Shown: positions 16,842-26,817, counted from the first letter of the stretch. The stretch: 64,000 nt of DNA from Rhodothermales bacterium (GCA_017643395.1 JAEPNP010000001.1:641806-705805); one strand, 5' to 3'. Notes: generated by a model from the letters alone, not told the origin. Numbers and translations are program-made.

Positions 16842-17276
16842 CTACAGGTCCGGAATGTCTTCCTGCAGAGTGCGCAGGTACTCAACAATCAGGTTAATCT
16901 GCCGCTGCACCTCCGCTTCGGCCTCGGGACTGCCGTCGGTGTCTGTCCAGATGTTGCCCCAGACGGGCATGCTGCGAGGTCCGTGGGCGTCGGTGTCGCG
17001 CCGACCATCGATATAAGACGCTACCTCATCCGCCGGATACGGGCCCATGTTGCGTTCCGCGATCAGCGTAAGGTCAGTCGGCGGGATACGCAGCATGTCG
17101 GCCACCGGGCCGGTCCCGCGTGCGTCGGTGCCGTGGCAGTTCTGGCAGTACTGGAGATACAGTGCCTCGCCCTGTTCGAGCGGGGACAAAACGGGTTCCA
17201 CGGGCGCCAGGTGTGGGTCTTCCGGAGCACAGGCGGCCACGAGGAGGGCGATCGGGAGCAGCATGCGGAGGGTCAT
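16842..17276 (-). CDS. Class I c-type cytochrome lipoprotein
   Basis: A 144-residue protein with a lipoprotein signal (Cys-16 in LLVAAC) and one haem c motif, CQNCH at residues 44-48. The segment GTDARGTGPVADML after the haem site and SMPVWG (likely distal Met ligand) fit a mono-haem class I cytochrome c of the type used as a periplasmic electron carrier or oxidase partner. It stands alone between repeat-rich DNA and a GNAT-DinB gene, so its partner is not evident. Confidence 0.88.
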   Translation of the reverse strand: MTLRMLLPIALLVAACAPEDPHLAPVEPVLSPLEQGEALYLQYCQNCHGTDARGTGPVADMLRIPPTDLTLIAERNMGPYPADEVASYIDGRRDTDAHGPRSMPVWGNIWTDTDGSPEAEAEVQRQINLIVEYLRTLQEDIPDL

Positions 17277-17381
17277 AGGGACTGTTCGGTTAGGTCCGCA
17301 ACAGCGTGCCTCTCACGGCGCGGAAATGCTGACGGGTCACCCCGCAGAAGCTTGAGGGGAATTCCCCTACCTCGACCGGAT

Positions 17382-18299
17382 CTACCGATCCAGAATCGCC
17401 AAATAGCTGCGCCAGGGCCCAACCGCCACCCGATAGCGGGCGGCCAACACCCTCGATATTTGCGCGATGTGGCTGAGGTCATGCACCGCCCAGGTCGACA
17501 GCAACTGGCCCATCGTCACGGACCCCAAGGCTGGATGAAGCCCCGGCCGCTGCATGTCCGAATCGCCGAGTGCAAGGCGCTCCAGGTCACGCAGATTGCT
17601 CCGGCGCAGCTGCTCGAACTCCTGCAGCAGGTCCTCCAGTGAACTGCCCTCGGAGCCACGACCCGCCCGATCAAACGGAACGAAGGGCCTGGAATCGCCA
17701 TGCTCGAGGATGTGCCGCACGCGTGTCATCCAATCGGTGACTTCGCCATGCGCCAGGTGCCCAACGGTTTCATAGGGCGACCACGACTCGCCCGCCGGCA
17801 CGGCATGGAGCCAATCGTCCGGAAGCCCCGCCAGCATGGAACGCAGGGTTCCGGGTGTGGCACTGAGCACCGCTACCACGTCGGCGTGACTGAACGACTC
17901 CGCCGGGAGGTCCGCGACGGGGGGCAAGCGTTTCCTCGCTACATGTGCGGGGCTCAGTTCGTAGCCGAGCGTGGTGTAGAACACCGATGCCGATTCGGTG
18001 CTCAGCAGCATGATCTCGGAGGCTCCGGCCGCGTGCGCTGCTTCCTCCACCGCAGCAATCAGCGAGCGACCAAGGCCCTCCCCTGGCTGGGAAACAGCCA
18101 GATGCTGAAGAAATGCCGTCAGTCCATTGAAGGACGCCAACACGCAGCCAACCACATCGCCTGAGGACTCTGCGACAAATGAGAGGCGAGGGCGCTGGGC
18201 CAGAAACCTGCGCAATCCATGAGGCGCGACGTCCTGGCCCGTATCGGCAAGCAGCCGAATGCAGGCGGACGCGTCGTCCTCATGCAGGGCACGAATCAC
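17382..18299 (-). CDS. GNAT acetyltransferase-DinB fusion protein
   Basis: A 305-residue protein joining two domains. Residues 1-135 are a GNAT N-acetyltransferase: FVAESSGDVVGCVLASF, then QPGEGLGRSLIAAVEEAA (acetyl-CoA loop) and VFYTTLGYELS. Residues 140-305 are a four-helix DinB/YfiT-like domain with candidate metal-binding His residues in VGHLAHGEV and VHDLSHIAQ. GNAT enzymes acetylate amines; DinB-like proteins are often thiol-dependent transferases such as bacillithiol S-transferases. The joint substrate is unknown. The ATG at 18,297-18,299 overlaps the stop of the upstream CNNM gene, so they are translationally coupled. Confidence 0.85.
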   Translation of the reverse strand: MIRALHEDDASACIRLLADTGQDVAPHGLRRFLAQRPRLSFVAESSGDVVGCVLASFNGLTAFLQHLAVSQPGEGLGRSLIAAVEEAAHAAGASEIMLLSTESASVFYTTLGYELSPAHVARKRLPPVADLPAESFSHADVVAVLSATPGTLRSMLAGLPDDWLHAVPAGESWSPYETVGHLAHGEVTDWMTRVRHILEHGDSRPFVPFDRAGRGSEGSSLEDLLQEFEQLRRSNLRDLERLALGDSDMQRPGLHPALGSVTMGQLLSTWAVHDLSHIAQISRVLAARYRVAVGPWRSYLAILDR

Positions 18300-19339
18300 G
18301 TCATCTCCTCAAGGCGGGCGCGACGCTTCTCCCAGCGCTCACGGGCAAAAAGCTGCATGTCCTGCACGGTGTCGACCTCGTCCATGATCTCCAGGCCGAT
18401 CAGGGTTTCGATGGCGTCTTCCAGCGTGACCACGCCCAGCAAGTCTCCGTATTCCCCGACGACAATGGCCATGTGAGAGCGACCCTCTGTGAGGCGGGTC
18501 ATGAGCGGGCGCAGCCCCATGCCTGCGGGCACGGACATCACCGGACGCCGCAACTCTCCCATGGTCGCCTCTCCCTGGCCCTGCGCGACCGACTGCAGGA
18601 TATCCTTGCGCAGCGCGATTCCGGTGACTTGATCCACCTCGCCCTCGTAGACCGGGATGCGGGAAAAGATCAGATTCGGGTGCTCGTCCACGATTTCGGA
18701 GGCGGACTTGCCGGCCTCGACGGCGAACACCACCGTGCGCGGCGTCATCACATCGGCCACCGTCAGCTCGCCGAACTTGAGCAGGGAGCGCATGATGCGG
18801 GATTCCTCCTCGTGCAATACGCCTTCAGCCACACCAACGTCCGCAAGCGCTGGAAACTCGTCTCGCCTCAGCGTGCCGTGCACCTTTCCGCGGGCGATCA
18901 ACAGGGTTAGACCCTGCGCGAGTTTAACCAGAGGCCACATGGACCACATCGTGGGGGTCAGCAGCCGCGCGACACTCGGGGCAAGCCCCCGCCAGTATAT
19001 CGCGCCCAGCGTCTTCGGAATGATCTCGGAGACGACCAGAATCAACATCGTCAGGATCGCCGAAGCAATGCCCAGATACGCACTGCCGAACACGTTCGCG
19101 GCCTGAGCGCCGGCACCGGCCGCTCCCACGGTATGGGCGATGGTGTTCAGACTGAGGATCGCGGCGAGAGGCCGGTCCACATCCTGCTTGAATTCGGCCA
19201 GTTTGTGGCCGACTCGGCTTCCCTCCTCTTTGGCGGCCGCCACATATGCCGGAGACACCGAGAGCAGCACCGCCTCCATGATGCTGCACATGAACGATAC
19301 GCCCAGCGCCAGGGCGACATAGAAAATCAGAAGGGTCAT
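18296..19339 (-). CDS. CNNM family protein (DUF21 + CBS, no C-terminal domain)
   Basis: A 347-residue membrane protein. A DUF21 domain (about 1-175: FMCSIMEAVLLS, LSLNTIAHTVGAAGAG, VVSEIIPKTLGA) is followed by a CBS pair (about 195-320: ADVMTPRTVVFAVE, LGVVTLEDAIETLIG). It ends just after the CBS domains and lacks the CorC_HlyC domain of the paralog at 1891-3165. It is a likely divalent-cation transporter or regulator. It lies 3 bases after the small hypothetical gene upstream and overlaps the GNAT-DinB start by 4 bases, making a three-gene unit. Confidence 0.88.
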   Translation of the reverse strand: MTLLIFYVALALGVSFMCSIMEAVLLSVSPAYVAAAKEEGSRVGHKLAEFKQDVDRPLAAILSLNTIAHTVGAAGAGAQAANVFGSAYLGIASAILTMLILVVSEIIPKTLGAIYWRGLAPSVARLLTPTMWSMWPLVKLAQGLTLLIARGKVHGTLRRDEFPALADVGVAEGVLHEEESRIMRSLLKFGELTVADVMTPRTVVFAVEAGKSASEIVDEHPNLIFSRIPVYEGEVDQVTGIALRKDILQSVAQGQGEATMGELRRPVMSVPAGMGLRPLMTRLTEGRSHMAIVVGEYGDLLGVVTLEDAIETLIGLEIMDEVDTVQDMQLFARERWEKRRARLEEMT

Positions 19340-19342
19340 CGC

Positions 19343-19612
19343 CTAGATCTTTTCCAGATCGATCGTGAGCCCTTCCGTCTCCAACTCGATGATCTGGTTC
19401 TCCGAGGTGAGGCGAAATTCCGTAATCGCCTCCGGCAGCATCTCTCGAGGGGTCTCCATCTGGAAGAGGGTATCAGCTACCACGTGCCAATCCTCGGTAG
19501 TCAAATGGACCTGCGCACGATCTCCCTCCCGCACGAATTGTGCATAATTCAGCACCTTGTTCAGGTGATTGATGCCTTGTTTCTGGTGGAGGTTGGGATC
19601 CATTTTGTGCAT
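19343..19612 (-). CDS. Small hypothetical protein
   Basis: An 89-residue acidic protein with no signal or membrane segment. It contains [20 protein letters not shown] at the N-terminus and a strand-rich C-terminal half ([20 protein letters not shown]). I do not recognise the family. Starts at 19,612 (MHK) or 19,603 (MDPN) are both possible. It is divergent from thyA, 47 bases away, and heads the unit with the CNNM and GNAT-DinB genes (3-base gap). Confidence 0.65.
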   Translation of the reverse strand: MHKMDPNLHQKQGINHLNKVLNYAQFVREGDRAQVHLTTEDWHVVADTLFQMETPREMLPEAITEFRLTSENQIIELETEGLTIDLEKI

Positions 19613-19659
19613 TCAGGTGTGAAGAGCCCTCACGCCCCGCGAACGCCAAAAGATCCCAA

Positions 19660-20454
19660 ATGCGGCAATACCTCGACCTTCTGCGCCATGTGCGTGACCA
19701 CGGCCTTCGGAAAACTGATCGCACGGGCACCGGCACTCTGAGCGTGTTTGGCCATCAGATGCGCTTCGACCTGTCCGAGGCATTCCCGCTGGTGACCACC
19801 AAGAAGGTCTACTTTCGCGGCCTGGCCGTGGAGATGTTGTGGTTCCTGCGAGGCGGCACCAACATCGACTACCTCAATGAACACCGGGTACACATCTGGG
19901 ACCCTTGGGCGGATGAAGACGGCAACCTGGGGCCTGTGTACGGCAAGCAGTGGGTCAACTGGACGCGGCCCGACGGCTCAAGTGTGAACCAGATCGAGCG
20001 GGTGATCGATTCCATTCGCAACAACCCGGATTCGCGGCGCCACATCGTCAACGCCTGGAATGCCGGGGAGGTAGAGCAGATGGCGCTCCCGCCGTGCCAC
20101 ATGTTCTACCAGTTCTGGGTGGGCGATGGACGGCTCAGCTGCCAGCTATACGTGCGCTCCAATGACCTCTTCCTTGGCGCCCCGTTCAACATCGCTGAGT
20201 ATGCGCTGCTCACCCACATGGTCGCCCAGCAGTGCGATCTCGATGTCGGTGAGCTCGTCTACACCATCGGCGACGCTCACATTTACCTCAACCATCTCGA
20301 CCAGATTGAGGAGCAGTTGGCCCGCACGCCATATCCCCTGCCGCAACTGAAGATCAATTGCCGTCCCGCGAGCATCTTCGACTACGCATTTGAGGACTTC
20401 GAGCTGGTGGACTACCAGTACCACCCTGCCATCAAGGCCCCGGTGGCAGTGTGA
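19660..20454 (+). CDS. thyA: Thymidylate synthase
   Basis: A 264-residue ThyA with the nucleophile Cys-146 in [11 protein letters not shown], the phosphate-binding RRHIVNAWN region (about 126-134), and [11 protein letters not shown] and [13 protein letters not shown] blocks. It methylates dUMP to dTMP using methylene-tetrahydrofolate, releasing dihydrofolate that the next gene product reduces. The length equals that of E. coli ThyA. The stop TGA shares its last base with the folA ATG, so the two are translationally coupled. Confidence 0.98.
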   Translation: MRQYLDLLRHVRDHGLRKTDRTGTGTLSVFGHQMRFDLSEAFPLVTTKKVYFRGLAVEMLWFLRGGTNIDYLNEHRVHIWDPWADEDGNLGPVYGKQWVNWTRPDGSSVNQIERVIDSIRNNPDSRRHIVNAWNAGEVEQMALPPCHMFYQFWVGDGRLSCQLYVRSNDLFLGAPFNIAEYALLTHMVAQQCDLDVGELVYTIGDAHIYLNHLDQIEEQLARTPYPLPQLKINCRPASIFDYAFEDFELVDYQYHPAIKAPVAV

Positions 20455-20951
20455 TGAACCGACCTGAGATCGTCATCGTTGCGGCGGTGGCGGAAAAAGA
20501 CCGTCTCATCGGCAACGGAATGCAATTGCCCTGGCACATTCCGGAAGACCTGAAGCACTTCAAGAGACTGACGATGGGCAAGCCGATGGTCATGGGTCGC
20601 AAGACGTTTCAGAGTCTGGTGGAGCAATTCGGGGGGCCGCTACCGGGTCGGCGGCATCTTGTCGTAACCCGAAATTCCGACTACACAACAGACCAGGCTG
20701 ACGTCTTCCACTCAATTGACGATGCGGTCGCTGCCGCGGGGGGTGCGCCGGAGCTGATCATCGCCGGAGGTGCGTCCATCTATGCGCACTTCCTGGACAA
20801 GGCGGACCGCATGGAATTGACCCTGGTCGAGGGCGACCATGATGGAGACACGTACTTCCCGAAGTACAACCACTTCATAGGGACACGCTACCGCATCGCC
20901 AATACGGACCGCCGAGACGGATTTCGCTTCATTACGTTCGTGCGCAGGTAG
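20454..20951 (+). CDS. folA: Dihydrofolate reductase
   Basis: A 165-residue DHFR: IVAAVAEKDRLIGNGMQLPW (Trp and the Met20-type loop), PEDLKHFKRLTMGKP, the NADPH-binding VMGRKTFQSL, and IIAGGASIYAHFL. It reduces dihydrofolate to tetrahydrofolate with NADPH and completes the thymidylate cycle with ThyA. The ATG at 20,454 (overlapping the thyA stop) is preferred over the GTG one codon upstream. It is convergent with the permease gene 2 bases away; no terminator is seen between them. Confidence 0.97.
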   Translation: MNRPEIVIVAAVAEKDRLIGNGMQLPWHIPEDLKHFKRLTMGKPMVMGRKTFQSLVEQFGGPLPGRRHLVVTRNSDYTTDQADVFHSIDDAVAAAGGAPELIIAGGASIYAHFLDKADRMELTLVEGDHDGDTYFPKYNHFIGTRYRIANTDRRDGFRFITFVRR

Positions 20952-20953
20952 GC

Positions 20954-23683
20954 TTACTCGTACCTCAGTGCGGTCACCGGATTCGCGCGGGCGGCCCGAG
21001 AGGCCTGCCAGGCCACGGTCAGCACTGCGATAGCAAAGGCAAGCGCCCCGGAGATCAGAAACGGCACCAGTCCGATCTCTATGCGGAACGCGAACTCCTC
21101 CAGCCAGCGGTCTGCCCAGTACCACGCGAGCGGCCAGGCAATGACATTGGCCACCAGGACCCAACGGGTAAAGTCCCGGACAAGCAGGATCAGTACACTC
21201 TGCTCCGAGGCGCCCAGCGTTTTTCGGATCCCGATCTCCTTGGTGCGTCGCTGCGCCGCGTAGGCGGCCAGGCCGAGCAGCCCCAGGCATGCGATCAAGA
21301 TGGCCAGGCCTGCGAAGAGCCTGAACAACACCGCGAGTCGCGCTTCGCTGCGATACCGGGAGGCGATCGCCTCATCCAGGAATGTGTATTCAAAGGGCGT
21401 CGCCGGAGCAAAGGTGGCCCAGAGTTCCTCCAGGGTCGCCAGGGCGGGTGCGGGATTGCCGGCCTCCAGACGCACCACCACGCTCGAGTTGGGGATGCTG
21501 TATGACGCGGACCGATGGTGGAAGAACGCGAAGGGGCGGATGGGCTGCTGCAGCGTGCGAAAGTTGAAGTCCCGCACCACCCCGATCACATCGAAGTCGC
21601 CAACGCCGGGATAGTGCACCGACCTCCCGAGCGGCATATCCCACCCGAACAGGGCAACGGCGGCCTCATTCAGGATGACCGCAGCCGAGTCGGCAGGTCG
21701 CCCTTCTTCGAACCCCCGGCCGGCGACCAGTTCAAGTCCCAGCGTTTCCAGGTACGCCTCGTCGACCATGTAGGAGGAGAGTTCGAACTGCTCCTCGCCG
21801 TGACCTTCCGCCTTGTAGTAGTCCTGAAATGCGAAATACGTGGGCACGCTGGTAGTCAGCGAAGCATGCGTCACCGATGCCTGCTGCAGCGCCGCCTGCC
21901 GGAAGGACTCAGCCCGTCCGCCCAGCCTGTCGTTCTCGTTGGATACTACAAGCAGGTGATCGCGGTCAAACCCCATGTCAGCCGTCTGGAACAGGTGCAT
22001 CTGCTGCTGAACCAGCAGCGTGCAGACGATCAGGGTTATGGAAAGGGCAAACTGGAGCACCACCAGCCCATTGCGCAGCCGCTGCCCTGAACGCCCCGTG
22101 TTCAAGCGCCCTTTCAGGACCGCAATCGGTCGAAACCCGGACAGATAGAGCGCCGGGTAGGCACCTGTCAGCAACGTGACAAGTGCAGTCATCCCTAGCA
22201 TGACCAGAAGCAGCTGCCAGCCTGCGAGCACGCCCAAATCGGGTGCCCGACCGGCGATCGAAGCAAAAGGGCCATAGAGGACCGCCGCCAGTCCAAGAGC
22301 CGTCAGCACCGCGAGAGCGCTCAGCGCCGCCGACTCGACCAGAAATTGCGTCACCAGCTCACCCCGTCGTGAGCCCAGGGCTTTTCTCACGCCCACTTCG
22401 CCAGCACGGCTCGCCGCTCTCGCGGTGGAGAGGTTGGTGGCATTCACACAGGCGATGAGCAGGATGAACAGGGCCACCACCGTAAGTATGTTCAACGTGC
22501 TGCGGCTACCGGACGGCCCGATCCGATTGCCGATCGCCGCCGAGCCCAGGTAAATGTCAGAGAGGGGCTGAAAAACAAAGTCCCAGTATCCGCCGGAGTC
22601 CACCAGCTCATCGTACGAGAAGCCGACCCGGGCGAACGCAGCCGGCGCGCGTTCCGCTACCAGTTCGGCCAGCCGAGCGCTCATGACGTCGAGCGATGCG
22701 GTCTCTTCGATGGTGACGTAGGTGACCACCTGCATCCAGATCCAGCTCCAGTCGAAATAGGCCACGTGCGGATGCGACGCCATCGACGTCACCATGTCGA
22801 ACTGGATGTGGGACTTCTCGGGCGGATCGGCCACGACGCCAGTCACCTGGAAGTCGCTGGCGTAGGAGCCGGCAAAGCTGGTGCGGTCCTCACCAAGCGT
22901 CAGCATCTGACCTACGGGCGAGCTGCCCCCGAAATACTTGCGCGCCGCCGTCTCTGTCAGCACCACACTCTGCGGAGCCTGCAGCGCGGTTGCGGGGTCA
23001 CCTTCAACAACCGGGAAGGAGAACACCTCAAAAAAGGTCGTGTCGACGGCCAGGATCCGGGATTCCGTGAAGAAGGCGTCCCCCCGACGCACAATCATGT
23101 CTGAGACCGGGTAGACGCGCACCGCGCCGGTGACGCCGGGGACTTGACTTACCATGGCGGCGGCCAGTGGAGGCGGCGTTCCGGAGCCGATTCCCTGCCT
23201 TCCGTTCCAGCTAAAGTCCCAGTTCAGCCGATAGATCTGCTCGGCGTGGTCGTGGAATCGGTCATAGCTGCGCTGATCCACCACGTAGAGCATGATCAGC
23301 AGGCAGCTCGCGAGCGCGATGGACAAGCCGCCCACATTCAGGGCCGAAAAGAATTTCTGCCGGCTGAGATTGCGTACCCCGATCGTGAGGTAATTGCGGA
23401 TCATCACGGCCTTCCAGGCTGCTTCCCTGCGCAGACTTGTGCGCCGCTTGTGGGCACCGTATCGGACCTTGCGAAACTCCGATTCGAACTCGGTAGACGT
23501 GCCGAGGCGAGCCGCCGCCTGCCTGAAGGCCTCTCGCGGCTCGACCCCCTCCTGCATGAGTGCCTGCACGTGGTCCCGGAGATGCTCGGCAAGCTCGTCA
23601 AGATCATCGCGAGAGATAGACCGATTGGCCTTCAGGCCGTCGCGCCAGACCCGGATGGCCTTGTCCAGATCAAAGGTGTACAT
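20954..23683 (-). CDS. ABC transporter permease, FtsX/MacB type, with N-terminal permease-prefix domain
   Basis: A 909-residue protein. Residues 1-75 form a small helical prefix (DLDELAEHLRDHVQALMQEGVEPREAF) seen in PadR-linked permeases. Then come a first transmembrane helix (about 105-130), a large periplasmic MacB_PCD-type domain, three helices with an FtsX core near 395-490 (ARAASRAGEVGVRKALGSRRGEL), a second periplasmic domain, and the last three helices (RTKEIGIRKTLGASEQSVLILL near 800). It has two FtsX repeats in one chain. Such proteins work with a separate ATPase, not encoded here, in export or mechanotransmission. The gene follows padR by 3 bases. Confidence 0.88.
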   Translation of the reverse strand: MYTFDLDKAIRVWRDGLKANRSISRDDLDELAEHLRDHVQALMQEGVEPREAFRQAAARLGTSTEFESEFRKVRYGAHKRRTSLRREAAWKAVMIRNYLTIGVRNLSRQKFFSALNVGGLSIALASCLLIMLYVVDQRSYDRFHDHAEQIYRLNWDFSWNGRQGIGSGTPPPLAAAMVSQVPGVTGAVRVYPVSDMIVRRGDAFFTESRILAVDTTFFEVFSFPVVEGDPATALQAPQSVVLTETAARKYFGGSSPVGQMLTLGEDRTSFAGSYASDFQVTGVVADPPEKSHIQFDMVTSMASHPHVAYFDWSWIWMQVVTYVTIEETASLDVMSARLAELVAERAPAAFARVGFSYDELVDSGGYWDFVFQPLSDIYLGSAAIGNRIGPSGSRSTLNILTVVALFILLIACVNATNLSTARAASRAGEVGVRKALGSRRGELVTQFLVESAALSALAVLTALGLAAVLYGPFASIAGRAPDLGVLAGWQLLLVMLGMTALVTLLTGAYPALYLSGFRPIAVLKGRLNTGRSGQRLRNGLVVLQFALSITLIVCTLLVQQQMHLFQTADMGFDRDHLLVVSNENDRLGGRAESFRQAALQQASVTHASLTTSVPTYFAFQDYYKAEGHGEEQFELSSYMVDEAYLETLGLELVAGRGFEEGRPADSAAVILNEAAVALFGWDMPLGRSVHYPGVGDFDVIGVVRDFNFRTLQQPIRPFAFFHHRSASYSIPNSSVVVRLEAGNPAPALATLEELWATFAPATPFEYTFLDEAIASRYRSEARLAVLFRLFAGLAILIACLGLLGLAAYAAQRRTKEIGIRKTLGASEQSVLILLVRDFTRWVLVANVIAWPLAWYWADRWLEEFAFRIEIGLVPFLISGALAFAIAVLTVAWQASRAARANPVTALRYE

Positions 23684-23686
23684 GGC

Positions 23687-24043
23687 CTATCCCGGAAGTG
23701 CCGCCAGGCGGTGTTCGAGTCCCCACAAGCGAGCCAGAATGGCGTCCACGGACAGCCACTGCCGCTTTTCGACAGCCAGCGCGGCCTCGCCGCGCGGCGT
23801 GATCGCGTAGTACTTGCGGCGGCGCCCCGTCTCGGCCTTGCGCCATTCGTACGTGATGAGTCGCTCGTCGCAAAGCCGGTGCAACACCGGATAGAGCGTG
23901 CCGTCCTTCCATGCCAGCTGCCCGTCCGACAGGTCGTGCACGCGCTGCAGAATGGCGTACCCGTAGGACTCGCCGCGAGAAAGAATCGAGAGCAGGATGG
24001 GCCTGGCAGAGGCACCCACCAGCTCCTTCGAAATCGGGGACAT
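23687..24043 (-). CDS. PadR-family transcriptional regulator
   Basis: A 118-residue winged-helix protein: LLSILSRGESYGYAILQRV, DGTLYPVLHRLCDERLIT (recognition helix) and the GRRRKYYAITPRGEAAL wing. PadR proteins repress nearby transporter genes and are relieved by a ligand. The gene is co-transcribed with the permease downstream (3-base gap). A strong inverted repeat begins 4 bases upstream of the ATG and is the probable autoregulatory site. Confidence 0.92.
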   Translation of the reverse strand: MSPISKELVGASARPILLSILSRGESYGYAILQRVHDLSDGQLAWKDGTLYPVLHRLCDERLITYEWRKAETGRRRKYYAITPRGEAALAVEKRQWLSVDAILARLWGLEHRLAALPG

Positions 24044-24047
24044 GGCT

Positions 24048-24094
24048 TATCTAGAAGTTCTAGGTATGCCTGCTATACCTTGAACTTCTAGATA
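24048..24094 (-). promoter_or_regulatory. Large inverted repeat, candidate PadR operator
   Basis: Two 20-bp arms at 24,048-24,067 and 24,075-24,094 match at 19 of 20 positions as inverted copies, with a 7-base spacer (GCCTGCT). Outer parts read TCTAGAAGTTC and GAACTTCTAGA; inner parts read AGGTAT and ATACCT. It sits in the only gap (78 bases) between the purB stop and the padR start, and must overlap the padR promoter or leader. Confidence 0.7.
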
Positions 24095-24121
24095 TGTTAC
24101 AGTCGGGCCGCGCGGCTGCCC

Positions 24122-25417
24122 CTACCCCAGTCCTACTCGTTCGAAGATCTCGTCCACCCGCTGCAGGTGATACTCCACGTCGAACTCGGCAGCGATCTCA
24201 TCGCCCGAGAGGTACTCTGCAATCTCCGGCGATGCGTCCACGAGATCCCGGAATGACCGCTTTTCGGTCCATGCTTTCATGGCCAGCGGCTGCACGGCGT
24301 CGTAGGCTTTTTCCCGGACCAGCCCCTTGTTGATCAGGGCGTTGAGCACACGCTGGCTGTTGTAGAGGCCGAACGTGCGCTCCATGTTCTCGCGCATGTT
24401 CTCCGGAAAAACGACCAGGTTGTCCATGAGTCGACCCTGGCGGTCGAGCGCGTAGTGCAGCACGGTGGTCGCGTCCGGCAGTATGACTCGCTCGGCGCTG
24501 GAGTGGCTGATATCCCGCTCGTGCCAGAGCGCCACGTTTTCGAACGCGGGGATCATGTAGCCGCGTAACAGGCGGGCACAACCGGTGATGTTCTCCGAGC
24601 CCACCGGATTCCGCTTGTGCGGCATGGAACTGGAGCCCTTCTGGCCTTTGCGGAATGCCTCTTCGACCTCGCGAACCTCGGATTTCTGGAGGCCGCGCAC
24701 CTCCACCGCCATCTTCTCCATGGTGGCACCAATCAGGGCCAGCACGGACAGGTAGTGGGCATGTCGGTCCCGCTGCAACACTTGCGTGGAGATGGGCGCG
24801 GCCTCCAGGCCCAGCCGCTCACACGTGAGGCGCTCCACGTCGGTCGGCAGGTGGGCAAACGTGCCCACCGATCCCGAGATCTTGCCCACGCGCAAGTCCT
24901 CGGCCGCTGCCGTGAACCTCGCGCGATTGCGCCGCATTTCCGCGTAATAGAGTGCCATCTTCAGCCCGAACGTGGTAGGCTCCGCATGCACGCCGTGCGT
25001 GCGCCCCATCATCAGGGTGTACTTGTGTTCGCGGGCGCGTCTGGCCAGCACATCGATCATATGGTCGATGCGGTCCAGCAGAAGCGCATTGGCTTTCTTG
25101 AGCCGCACGGACCAGGCCGTATCCACCACATCGGAAGACGTGAGTCCGTAGTGCACCCATTTCCGCTCCGGACCCAGGGATTCGCTCACCGAGCGCGTGA
25201 AGGCAACCACGTCGTGCCGCGTGGTCTCTTCGATCTCGTGGATGCGTTCCACGTTGAAGGAGGCCTTCGCGTAGAGCTTCTCCACGTCTTCTGCCGGAAT
25301 CACGCCCAATTGGCTCCATGCCCAGCAGGCAGCGAGTTCTACCTCCAGCCAGGCGTCGAATTGGGCCTCTTCGGTCCATAGCGCAGCCATCTCCGGCCGC
25401 GAGTATCGCTCGATCAT
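24122..25417 (-). CDS. purB: Adenylosuccinate lyase
   Basis: A 431-residue fumarase/aspartase-superfamily enzyme. The signature loop [18 protein letters not shown] is at about residues 264-281, with [14 protein letters not shown] near 92 and [15 protein letters not shown] near 138. It splits adenylosuccinate to AMP and also SAICAR to AICAR in purine synthesis, as a homotetramer. The start ATG at 25,415-25,417 is clear. The gene follows the sigma-factor gene by 19 bases and reads toward padR. Confidence 0.96.
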   Translation of the reverse strand: MIERYSRPEMAALWTEEAQFDAWLEVELAACWAWSQLGVIPAEDVEKLYAKASFNVERIHEIEETTRHDVVAFTRSVSESLGPERKWVHYGLTSSDVVDTAWSVRLKKANALLLDRIDHMIDVLARRAREHKYTLMMGRTHGVHAEPTTFGLKMALYYAEMRRNRARFTAAAEDLRVGKISGSVGTFAHLPTDVERLTCERLGLEAAPISTQVLQRDRHAHYLSVLALIGATMEKMAVEVRGLQKSEVREVEEAFRKGQKGSSSMPHKRNPVGSENITGCARLLRGYMIPAFENVALWHERDISHSSAERVILPDATTVLHYALDRQGRLMDNLVVFPENMRENMERTFGLYNSQRVLNALINKGLVREKAYDAVQPLAMKAWTEKRSFRDLVDASPEIAEYLSGDEIAAEFDVEYHLQRVDEIFERVGLG

Positions 25418-25436
25418 GTCAGTCCGGGCCGCGCGA

Positions 25437-26048
25437 TCAGATGGTGTCGCGCTGGTCCCTCAGGTGTTTGTAGAGCAGCGCGCGCGCCCTGAATATGTGC
25501 GCCTTTACCGTGCCCAGGGGCAGGTCCAGTTCTCGGGCGATTTCCTCGTAGGACTTCTCCTGCTGATGCCGCATCACGATCACGGTGTGATACTTCGGCG
25601 GCAGAGCGTCGATGGCCTCCTGGATGAGTTCGCGACGCTGATCCTGGACAATATGCCGGTCGGGCCGATAGTCCGTATCCGGGATTTCGTACTCCACTTC
25701 CCCATCCTTGGTCTGAATGGGGCGATCGATCGAGAACGTCTGCAGACGTTTCTTTCGCAGGTAGTCGATCGTGTGGTTAGTGGCAATCTTGTAGAGCCAC
25801 GTCGAAAACGCATAGTCCGAGGAGTAGGACTTCAGCGCGGAAAACGCCTTGATGAAGCACTCCTGGACCAGGTCGTCGATCTCTGTGGAGCTCCGCACCA
25901 TGCGCTGTACATGGCGCGTCAACGCACCCTTGTACTTCTCCATGAGCTCCTGGTAGGCACTCTGGCGCCCCGAGAGCGCGGCAGCCACCAACTCACGATC
26001 CTGCTCGCTGGACTGCGAGGGCGTGGTCTGGGGGTTCTTTCTGGCCAT
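25437..26048 (-). CDS. RNA polymerase sigma factor, ECF family
   Basis: A 203-residue sigma-70-type factor with region 2 (about 25-95: [52 protein letters not shown]) and region 4 (about 140-195: [42 protein letters not shown]). Regions 1.1 and 3 are absent, as in ECF factors. It directs polymerase to a specific promoter set. No anti-sigma gene follows; downstream is purB, which suggests a housekeeping-like ECF factor or control by an unlinked partner. Confidence 0.93.
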   Translation of the reverse strand: MARKNPQTTPSQSSEQDRELVAAALSGRQSAYQELMEKYKGALTRHVQRMVRSSTEIDDLVQECFIKAFSALKSYSSDYAFSTWLYKIATNHTIDYLRKKRLQTFSIDRPIQTKDGEVEYEIPDTDYRPDRHIVQDQRRELIQEAIDALPPKYHTVIVMRHQQEKSYEEIARELDLPLGTVKAHIFRARALLYKHLRDQRDTI

Positions 26049-26153
26049 TCAGGGGTGGGTGCGGAACGAGCGCGGAAGATACAGGAACGCGGGCGGTCCA
26101 ACGAACCCCTGCCGCCGCAGTTCTTTGCGATTCCGCAGTCGGTGCCGTGTCGG

Positions 26154-26636
26154 CTACTCAGCCTGGAAGTACACCTTGATCCTGCGCAGGAAAAACACCG
26201 GCTTCGAGGACGGCATGCGGATCCGGCTGATGTCCCGGCCATGAAGTACCAACCCACGCCGCAAGCGCTTGAACCAGGGCTCCAGGTGACCGCTGGCAAT
26301 CACACTGCCCGCCGCATCCAGCGCCTCAATCGGCTCATCTCCACCCGGGAAACTGTAGTGCTCGTTGGCACGGTGACCGTGAATCACCACACGCTCTGCC
26401 CGTCGAGGCAGATGAATGATGGTGTCGGTGGCCTCTCCGTGATTGGAGGGAGTCAGGCCCAGCAGGGGACCGCACCATGCGAAGTGGGTGTTCTGGGTAA
26501 ATCGCAGCCCCTCATAAACATCCAGACGCAGCGCGTCCCAGCCGCAATACCAGCGGTCAAAGGTGAATGTGTATTCGACCACCTCGCCTTCCCGCTCCCG
26601 GGAAAAGGCGCTCCCCACCACCGAATTCGGTCCCAT
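26154..26636 (-). CDS. Hypothetical protein
   Basis: A 160-residue soluble protein rich in aromatic residues, with strands such as VVEYTFTFDRWYCGWDALRL and VVIHGHRANEHYSF. It has two Cys and several His but no recognised motif or signal. The ATG at 26,634-26,636 is chosen because it follows the likely leader; the frame is open for 30 more codons with poor coding character. It is followed after 105 bases by the sigma-factor gene on the same strand. I do not recognise the family. Confidence 0.55.
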   Translation of the reverse strand: MGPNSVVGSAFSREREGEVVEYTFTFDRWYCGWDALRLDVYEGLRFTQNTHFAWCGPLLGLTPSNHGEATDTIIHLPRRAERVVIHGHRANEHYSFPGGDEPIEALDAAGSVIASGHLEPWFKRLRRGLVLHGRDISRIRMPSSKPVFFLRRIKVYFQAE

Positions 26637-26817
26637 TACTCCTCCTTTGACGGCGCCGCGACGCGGCACCCAGCATGATTGGTAGCTGTTCTTCGGGGGG
26701 GCGTTGATCTGGGTTGGACCTACCAAGTGGGTACGTCCCGGAATCCTGGAATAGGGATTCCAATGAGGGTATCGGCAGCTTGGGACTGGACTTAAGGCGT
26801 TTGCCGCAGCGAGCGAC

